This document shows, piece by piece, positions 7,649 to 15,733 of a stretch of 64,000 bases of DNA. This stretch comes from Alphaproteobacteria bacterium (GTDB taxonomy: Bacteria; Pseudomonadota; Alphaproteobacteria; JANQMY01), in contig JANQPL010000009.1 in the NCBI GenBank assembly GCA_028289425.1, forward strand, positions 248,001 to 312,000. The letters are read 5' to 3'. The position numbers were made by a program, and so were the translations under genes. Within the stretch, counting starts at the first letter, position 1. Each line of letters opens with the position of its first letter. The notes under the pieces are model-generated. The model was not told the DNA's origin. It searched no databases and saw nothing but the letters and a program-made list of their open reading frames with translations.

Positions 7649-9106
7649 TTAGCTTGCCTTCACCCGATCCGCGCGCAGCGATTTACGGCGCACTTTGCCC
7701 GCATCGTCCCGCAAAGGCTCCAAGACAAACTCTAGCGTGCGCGGGACTTTGTACCGCACCAGCCGCTCGTTCAGGTGCTCAAGCAAGGCTTCTTCGGTGA
7801 CATCGCCAGCGGGCGCATCCACAATGCCATGAATTGCATTTCCCAGATCTTCATGGGGCAGACCGATTACCGCCGATGAACGCACGCCCGGAAAGGCGTC
7901 AATGGCTGCTTCCACCTCTGCCGGATAGATGTTGGCGCCCCCCGACAGGATCATGTCGGTCAGGCGGTCGGACAAATAAAGGTAGCCCTCTTCGTCCATG
8001 TAACCGAGATCGCCCAGGCTTTCCCACCCGCCGTCGATCGTTTTCGCTTCCGCCCCGATATAGTGATAGGTGGTTCCCGGCCCCGTCTTTGGACGCAAGA
8101 ACACCTCACCCACTTCTCCGGGCGGCAAGATTTCCCCATTGTCGCCGACAATTTTGATTTCGCACGTTTCCACGGGCTTACCCACGGATCCTCTGTGTGC
8201 CAACCATTCACTGCCGGTGATGACCGTGGTGCCCGTGCCTTCCGTGCCGCCATAGAGTTCCATGATGACGTCTGCGCCCAACCAATCGATATAGGCTTCT
8301 TTGAGCCAAGCCGGACAGGGCGCCGCCAAGTGCCACAGCGCTTTGAGGGACGACAGATCATATTTCAACCGCTCTTCGTCGGGCAGATTCCAGATGCGCT
8401 GCATCATGGTGGGCACAAGATAAATCATATCCACCTTCCACTTTTCGATCAGCGCCAGCGTCTGCGCCGCATCGAAGCGGGTGGTGATGGTGATCTGACA
8501 CCCCTTGAACAACGGGTACATGGACCAAAGAAATGGACCATTGTGATAAAGCGGTCCGGGCACCAGAACGGATTTCTCCGCCCCCAGATTAAGCGGTGTT
8601 TCTTCCGGGTCCACCTCCGCCGGGTTTTTGGACACGATCAGCTTGGGACGGCCCGTACTGCCGCCCGATGTCATTGCCTTGAAAGAGATCGCCGTTGCCT
8701 CATCAAGTGGTGCGTCGGACAGCAAAGAATTTGCTTCATAGCCGACCGGCAAAGCCTGTGCGCCGTCGATCTCCTGTGCGGTGACTCCCACCACCAGTTT
8801 GGGCGCCCCAATTTCGATGATTTGGTCCCGTTCAAACTTCGGCAATTTGGCGGAGATGGGCTGCGGTGTCGCGCCTGCCTTCCACGCAGCAAAACAGGAT
8901 TCGAAGAATTCGATGCTGTTTGGCAACGCGATGGTGACAAAATCGTTCTGGCCCACTCCCAGGTCCATATAGGCCCGCGCTAGGCGGTTGGTGCGCCGAT
9001 CAAACTCCGCCCAGGTGATGGTTTGGTCGTCATGGGCGATGACGATGTCGTCTGGCTTTCGCTCGGCCCAGTACGTCAGAATTTTCGACAGGGAAACGAC
9101 AGACAT
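7649..9106 (-). CDS. AMP-dependent acyl-CoA synthetase/ligase (ANL superfamily)
   Basis: 485 residues, on the short side for acyl-CoA ligases. The phosphate-binding A3 motif is MTSGGSTGRPK (about 166-176). YGGTEGTGT is the A5 region, and GDLGYMDEEGYLYLSDR with ILSGGANIYPAEVE forms the A7/A8 hinge. The C-terminal DDAGKVRRKSLR contains the A10 catalytic lysine. The enzyme adenylates a carboxylate and transfers it to CoA; chain length or aromatic nature of the substrate cannot be read off. It diverges from a small membrane-protein gene, and a glutathione S-transferase gene follows on the same strand. Confidence 0.9.
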   Translation of the reverse strand: MSVVSLSKILTYWAERKPDDIVIAHDDQTITWAEFDRRTNRLARAYMDLGVGQNDFVTIALPNSIEFFESCFAAWKAGATPQPISAKLPKFERDQIIEIGAPKLVVGVTAQEIDGAQALPVGYEANSLLSDAPLDEATAISFKAMTSGGSTGRPKLIVSKNPAEVDPEETPLNLGAEKSVLVPGPLYHNGPFLWSMYPLFKGCQITITTRFDAAQTLALIEKWKVDMIYLVPTMMQRIWNLPDEERLKYDLSSLKALWHLAAPCPAWLKEAYIDWLGADVIMELYGGTEGTGTTVITGSEWLAHRGSVGKPVETCEIKIVGDNGEILPPGEVGEVFLRPKTGPGTTYHYIGAEAKTIDGGWESLGDLGYMDEEGYLYLSDRLTDMILSGGANIYPAEVEAAIDAFPGVRSSAVIGLPHEDLGNAIHGIVDAPAGDVTEEALLEHLNERLVRYKVPRTLEFVLEPLRDDAGKVRRKSLRADRVKAS

Positions 9107-9301
9107 ATCCTCGGCGCCTCTTCATTTTGGTTTTGTTCCAGGATAGATGCCATTCAATGGACGTTTTAGGAAGGGGGTTTGGGGCGCAAGACAGCACCAA
9201 CACCTCTGGGCCCTCTTTTACTGGGGCACTTTGTTCCCTATTACTAGGTCTCAAAATAGAGAGCGGCTTTTTCAGGCGCCGCCATAATCAAGGGGAAACA
9301 C

Positions 9302-9682
9302 ATGGTCGACATTATCGTTCGGGTTTTGACGGGTGCACTGGGCGCACTTCTTTTGGTGATCGGCGTCCAATATCTCATCGACCCAGCGGCAACCGCCGGT
9401 CAATTCGGCGTGGCTGTTTCCGAAGACATTGGGCTCGCCACATTGCGCGCGGATATTGGCGGCTTCTTCTGCGGGTCGGGCGGGCTGGCGCTAGCGGCTG
9501 CAATCCGCAACCGGTCTGATTGGCTGCTCGGCCCCATCGTCTTGATGGTGCTGGCTTTTGTGGGACGGCTGATCACAATCATTGTTGACGGAGCAGCGCC
9601 CGGCGCCTTCACGCCCATGATTGTCGAGGCGGTCACGATTACCGTGTTCGGTCTCGCGATGATGCGCGGCCGGACCGCATAG
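9302..9682 (+). CDS. Small four-helix inner-membrane protein, DUF4345-like
   Basis: 126 residues with about four hydrophobic segments (residues 5-25, 45-65, 73-93, 105-122). The pattern GALLLVIGVQYLIDP...ADIGGFFCGSG...MVLAFVGRLITIIVDG fits the DUF4345 family as I recall it. No catalytic motif is visible and the function is unknown. AGGGGAAACAC precedes the ATG. It is a single gene, convergent with the TetR gene that ends at 9688. Confidence 0.75.
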   Translation: MVDIIVRVLTGALGALLLVIGVQYLIDPAATAGQFGVAVSEDIGLATLRADIGGFFCGSGGLALAAAIRNRSDWLLGPIVLMVLAFVGRLITIIVDGAAPGAFTPMIVEAVTITVFGLAMMRGRTA

Positions 9683-9687
9683 ATCAC

Positions 9688-10287
9688 CTATTCGGAAAGC
9701 AGCTTGTCCACCGCAAACTGAAGGACGCCTTCCGCTTGCTTGGCCGACAATCCCCGATCCTGACGCATGGAGCGCCAGGCTTCGAAGCTGATCGTCATTT
9801 CCAGCGCCGCATAAAGTTGTGCATTCTTTTGGACGGCTTTCGGCAACACGTTTTTCAAGCCCGCGCGCTCAATCGCCAGAAACTCGTCATAGTCTTCTTT
9901 CAGATAGGCGGACTGAAAACGGCGGACGCTGCCCGACACTTTCATCGGCATGATGCGTTCATAGACATCAATCCGCTTGCTGATCAGTTCATCGACTTGG
10001 GCACGCCAGTTGGTCGACGTTAACGGCCGCATCAAGATGGGTTTGATCTCCTGCTCGATGATGGCCGTCATCTCGCGAAACAGACTGTCCATTTCTTCAA
10101 AATGACGAAAGACCGTTCGCAAGCTGACACCGGACGCTTCCGCCACTTGCGCTGCGCTTGGACGCATTTCGCCACCGCGGACAAGTTTGAGCATTGCCGC
10201 AACGATCTTTTGGCGGCTGCGCTGGCTCCGCTGCCGCCGACCGTCAGGCTGCGCTTCGTCAATCACACTGTCATCGGTATCGGACAT
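9688..10287 (-). CDS. TetR/AcrR family transcriptional regulator
   Basis: 199 residues from the ATG at 10287, which overlaps the TAA of the upstream DUF1330 gene by one base (TAATG), so it is probably translationally coupled. The helix-turn-helix is SRQKIVAAMLKLVRGG...PSAAQVAEASGVSLRTVFRHFEEMDSLF; the C-terminal part is a variable helical ligand domain. It is the second gene of a two-gene operon whose promoter carries a 21-base inverted repeat (10778-10798), the likely autoregulatory operator. Confidence 0.9.
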   Translation of the reverse strand: MSDTDDSVIDEAQPDGRRQRSQRSRQKIVAAMLKLVRGGEMRPSAAQVAEASGVSLRTVFRHFEEMDSLFREMTAIIEQEIKPILMRPLTSTNWRAQVDELISKRIDVYERIMPMKVSGSVRRFQSAYLKEDYDEFLAIERAGLKNVLPKAVQKNAQLYAALEMTISFEAWRSMRQDRGLSAKQAEGVLQFAVDKLLSE

Positions 10288-10733
10288 TAATTCTGGTTTA
10301 ACAGATTCGCTATTGGAGATCCCGCGGCCGCCACGGTTTCGATGTTCAATTGGCCTTTCAATCCGGCCGTGCGGTGAACGGCAGCTTTGCGCCACTCATC
10401 CGACGACGACATGTCGAACAAAGCTTTACGATTGGGATACATGGCGATGGCCACTTCGTCCCACAACTCTTCAACTTGCCCCAACGCAAGAGACGTGACG
10501 TCGGCTATGAAGACGGCGCGCCCGCCATATTTGGGCAGGATCTCAGAAACTTCGCGGCCGTAAATCATGTAGGCATCGCGCCCGGACAAATCTGTCGGCC
10601 GGCCGTCCTCATAGTCCGCTTTATCCTTGAATTTGAGCAGGTTAATCATGAAGATCGGTCCTTCCGGACCGGGTTCCATCATCCGCTCGATTTGTTTGGG
10701 ATCGGTCGGCATGACCTCGTTGATGACTTTCAT
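10287..10733 (-). CDS. DUF1330 family (dimeric alpha/beta-barrel-like) protein
   Basis: 148 residues. FMINLLKFKDKADYEDGR, then YMIYGREVSEILPKYGGRAVFIADV and WDEVAIAMYPNRKALFDM, reproduce the DUF1330 pattern: beta strand, Tyr-containing helix, GG-R turn, then a strand carrying the E-x-x-x-x-x-x-P-x-R/S-alpha segment. The fold is the dimeric alpha/beta barrel seen in small monooxygenases and EthD proteins, but the function is unknown. First gene of an operon with a TetR regulator. Two further, shorter DUF1330 genes lie at the end of the aromatic locus. Confidence 0.8.
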   Translation of the reverse strand: MKVINEVMPTDPKQIERMMEPGPEGPIFMINLLKFKDKADYEDGRPTDLSGRDAYMIYGREVSEILPKYGGRAVFIADVTSLALGQVEELWDEVAIAMYPNRKALFDMSSSDEWRKAAVHRTAGLKGQLNIETVAAAGSPIANLLNQN

Positions 10734-10768
10734 GGGCGCCTCGTCAGTGCAGGTGAGTTTCGCTTCCC

Positions 10769-10798
10769 ATTAAAAGTATTGTCATTACGAATGTCAAT
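10769..10798 (-). promoter_or_regulatory. Strong candidate promoter with overlapping operator for the DUF1330-TetR operon
   Basis: Read leftward, TTGACA (10797-10792, 6/6), a 17-base spacer and TTTAAT (10774-10769, 5/6) form a near-ideal sigma70 promoter starting about 30 bases before the DUF1330 ATG. The inverted repeat ATTGTCATT-ACG-AATGTCAAT (10778-10798, one mismatch pair) covers the -35 box and spacer, as expected for a repressor site. Confidence 0.6.
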
Positions 10799-10832
10799 TT
10801 AATTTGCAGGCCCCCTCAACAGCGAAAGCAAC

Positions 10833-11936
10833 ATGGTGGATAGGAAGCGAACAGTTCTGATCGTCGGAGCGAGCGGCCTCGTTGGAACAGCGGCAGCACA
10901 TTCCTTTCACGCAGCGGGCTGGCGGGTGATTGCCGCATCCCGGCGGACGCCCGATCTTATTCCGCAAGAGATTGTTCACCTCCCGCTCGACCTTCAAAGC
11001 GACTCCAATTGCGCCGAAGCCGTCGCGTCGTTGTCGGAGGTGACACATGTGGTCTATGCCGCGGTCTTTGAGATGCCGGGTCTTGTCGCCGGATGGACGG
11101 ACCCTCGGCAAATCGATACCAACGACCGCATGCTGCGCAACCTCATCGAACCGCTTGCCGCGCGGGGCACCCTGCGCCATGTATCGATTCTGCAAGGCAC
11201 CAAAGCCTATGGCGCCATGGTCAAACCCATGCGCATTCCGGCGCGCGAGTCCCAACCGCGGGTGGATCACCCGAATTTCTATTGGCGGCAAGAGGATTAC
11301 ATCAAGGAAAAGTCCGCGCGGGCGGGCTTCGAATTCACAATCTTCAGGCCCCAGGTGATTTTCGGCCCCAACACAGGCGTGGTGATGAACCCCATACCGA
11401 TCATCGGGATCTACGCGGCATTGCGGCGCGCGGAAGGCAAACCGTTTTCGTTTCCGGGCGGTCCGGACGTTGTGTGGGAAGCCGCCGACGGGCGGCTTGT
11501 GGGGGATGCGTGTTTGTGGGCGGCCAACAATCCTGCGGCGGCGGGGGAGACATATAACCTCACCAATGGCGAAGTGTTTTCCTGGCGCGACATGTGGCCG
11601 GCCCTCGCCGACAGTCTTGGTGTTGAGTTGGGGCCCGATGAACCTCAATCCCTAGCCGATTACTTGCCAGCCCGCGCGGCATTGTGGGGCCATATTGCCC
11701 GGCAACACAATCTTGCACCAACCCGGTTGACCGATCTGCTGGGTGAATCCCACCATTACGCCGATTTGGTCTTCGCCTATGGGGCGGACCACGCCCCTCC
11801 TCCCACTTTCGTCAGTACGGTGAAAATCAAACAAGCCGGCTTCACCGATACGTACAACACCGAAGAAAGCGTGCGTTATTGGCTGCATGACCTAATGGCA
11901 CGACGTATACTTCCGCCGGCGCACGGGAAAACCTAG
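10833..11936 (+). CDS. PRISE-like SDR family NAD(P)-dependent reductase
   Basis: 367 residues, extended short-chain dehydrogenase. The N-terminal nucleotide-binding motif is VGASGLVGTAAAHSF (about residues 9-23). The segment LQGTKAYGAMVKP...ESQPRVDHPNFYWRQEDYI strongly resembles the plant progesterone 5-beta-reductase/iridoid synthase (PRISE) group, which lacks the usual YxxxK and uses a Tyr in an FY-x-x-QED context. Such enzymes reduce activated C=C bonds of enones. The substrate in this organism is unknown. It diverges from the DUF1330-TetR operon, so it could be under the same regulator. Confidence 0.8.
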   Translation: MVDRKRTVLIVGASGLVGTAAAHSFHAAGWRVIAASRRTPDLIPQEIVHLPLDLQSDSNCAEAVASLSEVTHVVYAAVFEMPGLVAGWTDPRQIDTNDRMLRNLIEPLAARGTLRHVSILQGTKAYGAMVKPMRIPARESQPRVDHPNFYWRQEDYIKEKSARAGFEFTIFRPQVIFGPNTGVVMNPIPIIGIYAALRRAEGKPFSFPGGPDVVWEAADGRLVGDACLWAANNPAAAGETYNLTNGEVFSWRDMWPALADSLGVELGPDEPQSLADYLPARAALWGHIARQHNLAPTRLTDLLGESHHYADLVFAYGADHAPPPTFVSTVKIKQAGFTDTYNTEESVRYWLHDLMARRILPPAHGKT

Positions 11937-12027
11937 AGCGCTTCATTGTCATACTGAAACAGTTCTGTTGTCCAGTTGGCCGGCAGAATCGGCGACCGAG
12001 TCTGCGCGACGCGCCACAGTTCAACGA

Positions 12028-12699
12028 CTATCCCGCCATGGGATTGAATTTGCCGTCCTTCTCAAGCGCGCGCTGATAGGCCGGTTCATCATGCATTTGC
12101 CTAATGAAACGCTGCGCATTGGGATAGCGCTTGTCCATACCGGCGCGGACGGAAGCGATTTCCATGCAATAACCCATGACGATATCCGCCGCCGTCATTT
12201 GGTCGCCTGCGAACCATTTGCTGTCGCCCAGATCCCGTTCGATCAGCCCATAAAGCGCGTCCAATCGGGGATTGAGGAACGCTTTTTCCGCTTGCCCAAT
12301 CACCGCACGGATGACGGGCCGAATGAAGAACGGCACGCGCGTCTTCAACGCGTTAAAAATGAAATGGGTGGTGAGTAAGGGCTGCAAACTGCCTTGCGCC
12401 GTATGAAACCAAAACAGATAGCGCACCCGCTCCGCCGTCCCCGGCGCCGGCCGAAGCTTCCCATCGCCATACCTGTCCAAGATATAGTCGATGATTGCAT
12501 TGGATTCCGACAGCACAAGATCACCATCCGTTATCACGGGCGCCGTCCCTAACGGCGAAATCTTCTTGTATTCGTCCGGTGCAAGAAATGTGGCTTTGTC
12601 GCGGTCATACATCTTGAACTCATAGTCGAGCCCCAGCGCTTCCAGCAGCCAAAGAATGCGGATCGACTGAGAGTTTTCCAAATGATGCAGAGTTATCAA
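12028..12699 (-). CDS. Glutathione S-transferase family protein
   Basis: 223 residues from a TTG at 12699 (GAGAAGGGG lies nine bases upstream); an earlier in-frame TTG at 12720 would add seven residues but lies upstream of that ribosome site. The protein starts ITLHHLENSQSIRILWLLEAL, a GST strand-helix with a Ser that may contact glutathione. LGTAPVITDGDLVLSESNAIIDYIL holds the cis-Pro and the S-x-A gamma-Glu site. The C-terminal helical domain includes FAGDQMTAADIVMGY. The conjugated substrate is unknown. Confidence 0.87.
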   Translation of the reverse strand: MITLHHLENSQSIRILWLLEALGLDYEFKMYDRDKATFLAPDEYKKISPLGTAPVITDGDLVLSESNAIIDYILDRYGDGKLRPAPGTAERVRYLFWFHTAQGSLQPLLTTHFIFNALKTRVPFFIRPVIRAVIGQAEKAFLNPRLDALYGLIERDLGDSKWFAGDQMTAADIVMGYCMEIASVRAGMDKRYPNAQRFIRQMHDEPAYQRALEKDGKFNPMAG

Positions 12700-12920
12700 A
12701 ACGCGTATCCCCTTCTCCAAGTATTGCCCTTTGCAGGCTTTTCCCGACGGCCGCCAAGGTTAAGGCAACGTTAAACGAACTTCTAAAATGAGATCATTGG
12801 GCGTCAAGTCAATCTGCTTAAATGTTTAGAGGCCGTTTAGACGTTCTTGCATAGGCTGTATCCAAATGAATACGCTTCAAATGCGTCTTCCGGGGGATCC
12901 AACGGCACGAGTGGAAACTC

Positions 12921-13529
12921 ATGTCCCAAACCGCTCTCGACATCCTAGATGATCGCCGCGCAATTTCTCCTCCCCGCAGGAGGTCCGGAGCGCTCATCGG
13001 ATATCTCAAACACTTACTGATTGCCGGTGCAGACGGCTACAGGCACAGCGGCGGCACGCTGCTGGACCATCTCACCGGCGTTTATGAGCTGTTGGCCGAT
13101 TGGGGAGCGGATGCGCCGGTCTGCTGGGCCGGACTTTTTCATTCCGTATACGGCACGGACGAATACGCGCCCAAGCTCATCTCGAACCGGTTGGAACTTC
13201 GCACGTTAATAGGCCTGGAGGCTGAGCAATTGGCCTTCTGCTTCGCCCATTTAGACCACGCTTGTTTTTTGGAAGGCGCCGATAAGAAGCGGACACTCAC
13301 GCCAATCATCAAGACCCAAAAGGGAACGCTTCCTGTTTCACCCGACGGATGGCATTCCTTGTGCGAACTGTTTGCTGCGAATGCGCTGGAACAGGCACCG
13401 CGCCGAAACACCGTGTACCGTCAGCAACAGTTGGTACATTTAAAGTTGCTTGAAGACTATCTCAGCGCCGAGGCACGGGCAGCCGTGCAGAATCTCCACG
13501 ATCAAGTGGTTACGGAAGCTGCGGCCTGA
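12921..13529 (+). CDS. DUF6817-like HD-type metal-binding domain protein
   Basis: 202 residues. RHSGGTLLDHLTGVYELLADWG (His at about 42 and 50) followed by WAGLFHSVYGTDEY and FAHLDHACF gives a histidine/aspartate spacing like HD-domain or MIOX-like hydrolase folds. I recognise it as the family labelled DUF6817, with no assigned reaction. A degenerate C-terminal half follows (LHLKLLEDYL type helices). It stands alone, convergent with the flavin monooxygenase gene ending at 13530, with no base between the two stops. Family call moderate, function unknown. Confidence 0.65.
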   Translation: MSQTALDILDDRRAISPPRRRSGALIGYLKHLLIAGADGYRHSGGTLLDHLTGVYELLADWGADAPVCWAGLFHSVYGTDEYAPKLISNRLELRTLIGLEAEQLAFCFAHLDHACFLEGADKKRTLTPIIKTQKGTLPVSPDGWHSLCELFAANALEQAPRRNTVYRQQQLVHLKLLEDYLSAEARAAVQNLHDQVVTEAAA

Positions 13530-14825
13530 TTACTTCTTTTTGTCGACGATGGGTTGGGCCACATCGGCACCGATGAATTCCGGCGCCGGTTCCAGCCCAA
13601 GATAGATCTTGCCCAACTCGCCGTAGAGCGAATGGGACACCCACCGGTGGCTCGCGCAGCCATGGGCGTCGCGCAATTTACGCTCCAGCGGATTGGCCAT
13701 GAACGAGGCGCTGGTGCCCGCTGTGTTGTGCAATACGTCCACCACTTCCATGCACGCATTTGCCGCGAAGATACACGCTAGCCGCGCCGTCTTGGTGGTT
13801 TCAGGACCCGGTACGGGCGCGCCGGCGTTCAGTTCATCCTGAACCGCGCCCAACGCTTCGAACATGAAGGCGCGGGCCGCTCGGTATTTGGCTTCACACT
13901 CGCCCATGCGATGTTGCGCGATGGGCCGGTGCGCCAAGCTCGACGACGACAGCGCCGGTATCTTGTTCTGCGCAAGATCGGAAAACGCCTCCAATGCGCC
14001 TCTGCAAACGCCCAAAGCCACGGCGGATTTGTTGTAGGACAAACGCAAGGGCACCGGTGTGCGATAGACCGGATTGTCGTGCTGCGCCGGTAGGACGAAC
14101 AAGTCCACACCGGCCCATTTGGCCGGCACGTTGACCCCGGTGGCGCGCACCGTATGGCTGCCGGAGCCGCGCAAACCCGCCACGTCCCAGGTGTCGAGAA
14201 TCTCGTATTCGCTTTTGTGCATCATCCAAAGCTTGAACTTCGGATTGCCGTTTTCGTCGAGTACCGGTTCGCCATTCTCGACAATGGGCGCGGGCATGAA
14301 GCACCATTCAGCGTTGTGAACGCCGCTCACAAAGGCGATGGCGCCCCAGACTTTAAAACTGCCGTCCGGCTGCTGCTCCGCCCGCGGAGGTTCGACAACC
14401 GCACCGCCCCCGCCGCACATGACCACGCGCGGATTATCCACATAGACTTCTTTGGCAAGATCCTTATCCATGCCGCCGACAGCCATGGCATTTATTTCGG
14501 ACCCCAGCATCACGTTCCACCCGACCGATCCGTCGATGGCCGAGATCGCTTCAAGCACTTCCACTGTCTCAAGAATGGAAGCGTTTTCGCCGCCAAGCTC
14601 GTGCGGAATGGTAAATCGGAAAAACCCATGATCGATCAACGTATCGACCGTACCCTGATCAAGCCGCCGCAGTTGCTGCGCCTTCTCGCCCCCCTCGCGG
14701 ATCACCTCTGCCACATCCGGCACGCGTTCCAGTGCCCGCTTGTCAAAGGCCCCTTTCGGTCCATAGCCAAACTTCGATCCAAGTCCGTTTCCGCTGTATT
14801 TCGACAGGTCTTCGGCGACTGACAT
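13530..14825 (-). CDS. Acyl-CoA dehydrogenase-fold flavin-dependent monooxygenase (HsaA/DszC-like)
   Basis: 431 residues from the ATG at 14825, which is preceded by GGGAGG; upstream in-frame starts lack one. The protein has the acyl-CoA-dehydrogenase fold (N-terminal helical domain, central barrel WDVAGLRGSGSHTVRATGVNVPA). It lacks the catalytic glutamate context of dehydrogenases and ends with the group-D monooxygenase signature HNTAGTSASFMANPLERKLRD. Family members such as HsaA or DszC hydroxylate aromatic or sulfur compounds with reduced FMN from a separate reductase; no reductase gene is seen here. It is divergent from the TetR gene and its paralogue at 15702, and probably part of the same aromatic catabolic locus. 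Confidence 0.83.
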   Translation of the reverse strand: MSVAEDLSKYSGNGLGSKFGYGPKGAFDKRALERVPDVAEVIREGGEKAQQLRRLDQGTVDTLIDHGFFRFTIPHELGGENASILETVEVLEAISAIDGSVGWNVMLGSEINAMAVGGMDKDLAKEVYVDNPRVVMCGGGGAVVEPPRAEQQPDGSFKVWGAIAFVSGVHNAEWCFMPAPIVENGEPVLDENGNPKFKLWMMHKSEYEILDTWDVAGLRGSGSHTVRATGVNVPAKWAGVDLFVLPAQHDNPVYRTPVPLRLSYNKSAVALGVCRGALEAFSDLAQNKIPALSSSSLAHRPIAQHRMGECEAKYRAARAFMFEALGAVQDELNAGAPVPGPETTKTARLACIFAANACMEVVDVLHNTAGTSASFMANPLERKLRDAHGCASHRWVSHSLYGELGKIYLGLEPAPEFIGADVAQPIVDKKK

Positions 14826-15032
14826 CTCTAGAATTCCTCCCTTGTCCGCACTGAGCCGGAGGCTCGACCCTATCGGCGATTGTTCCGCCAAAGCATGGAT
14901 CTAGATCAATCGCTTGCCCAGCAAATTGTGTCGGCAACTCGCTGATAAACCGCACAATCCCTTCATCGATCGGGCCCCTGAGGAGCTTTTTGCAACGCTG
15001 TTGTGGAAGGCGCAAAAATAGCGATTGACATT

Positions 15033-15050
15033 CTTGAATGATCGATCAAG
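15033..15050. promoter_or_regulatory. Candidate TetR operator in the divergent aromatic-locus gap
   Basis: CTTGAATGATCGATCAAG is an imperfect 18-base palindrome (arms CTTGA/TCAAG, core GATC). It overlaps the first possible ATG of the TetR gene (15038) and follows a TTGACA at 15025-15030. This suggests that the real start is the ATG at 15059 and that the regulator controls the gap between the two monooxygenase genes. Confidence 0.4.
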
Positions 15051-15058
15051 ATAGTTTT

Positions 15059-15733
15059 ATGGCAAAGGTCGGCAGACATCGCGAAGGCGAAGAGACACGG
15101 GAAAAGATTCTGAGCGTCGCACGGCGCTTGATTGCGGAAAACGGTTACTCCGCCACCAGCATTTCCATGATCAGCAAGGCGTCGGGCGTAAGGCCCGCAT
15201 CGATCTATTGGGCCTTTGAAAGCAAAGAAGGCTTGTTGGCCGCCGTGCTGGGACGGGCGGCAGACGACTTTTTTGCGTCCAACATGCATTTGAGCGACCC
15301 GAACCCCAAAAGCATCCGCGACATGATGCAAGCCACTGCGGAAACGATTGCGGCACAGCCGGACTTCCTCCGCCTACTGTTGATCATGTCGACTGAACGT
15401 CAAAAAGGCGATCCGAAAATTCTTGAAGCTGCTCGAAAAATTCGAGACTTGTCGCGGCAATCAATTGAAAACCAATTGGCACCGTTTGTAACCGCCCCGA
15501 CAGAACGCCAGCGCAGAGCGATCCGGCATGACGCAAGCCGTTTGGCCATCATGTTGTTCGACGGCACATTCGTCAGTATGCAGCTCGAACCCAACGAATC
15601 GAGCGTCAAACATCTTGCTCATCTGGTCGCGATCGCCGTCGAAGGGGCCATCGTTCAACTCAATAAAGAACAAACGCCCTCCAAGCGAAAGGGAAAACGC
15701 CATGAACGTGCAACCGAAGACAGTGTCGTCTGA
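15059..15733 (+). CDS. TetR/AcrR family transcriptional regulator of the aromatic locus
   Basis: 224 residues from ATG 15059 (231 from ATG 15038). The helix-turn-helix is GEETREKILSVARRLIAENGYSATSISMISKASGVRPASIYWAFESKEGLL, with TetR_N spacing exactly conserved. The basic C-terminal tail (PSKRKGKRHERATEDSVV) is encoded by the segment that overlaps the next gene by 32 bases, so both are on one transcript. The 15059 start is preferred because the earlier ATG lies inside an operator-like palindrome. Likely controls both the rightward dioxygenase operon and the leftward monooxygenase gene. Confidence 0.9.
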   Translation: MAKVGRHREGEETREKILSVARRLIAENGYSATSISMISKASGVRPASIYWAFESKEGLLAAVLGRAADDFFASNMHLSDPNPKSIRDMMQATAETIAAQPDFLRLLLIMSTERQKGDPKILEAARKIRDLSRQSIENQLAPFVTAPTERQRRAIRHDASRLAIMLFDGTFVSMQLEPNESSVKHLAHLVAIAVEGAIVQLNKEQTPSKRKGKRHERATEDSVV

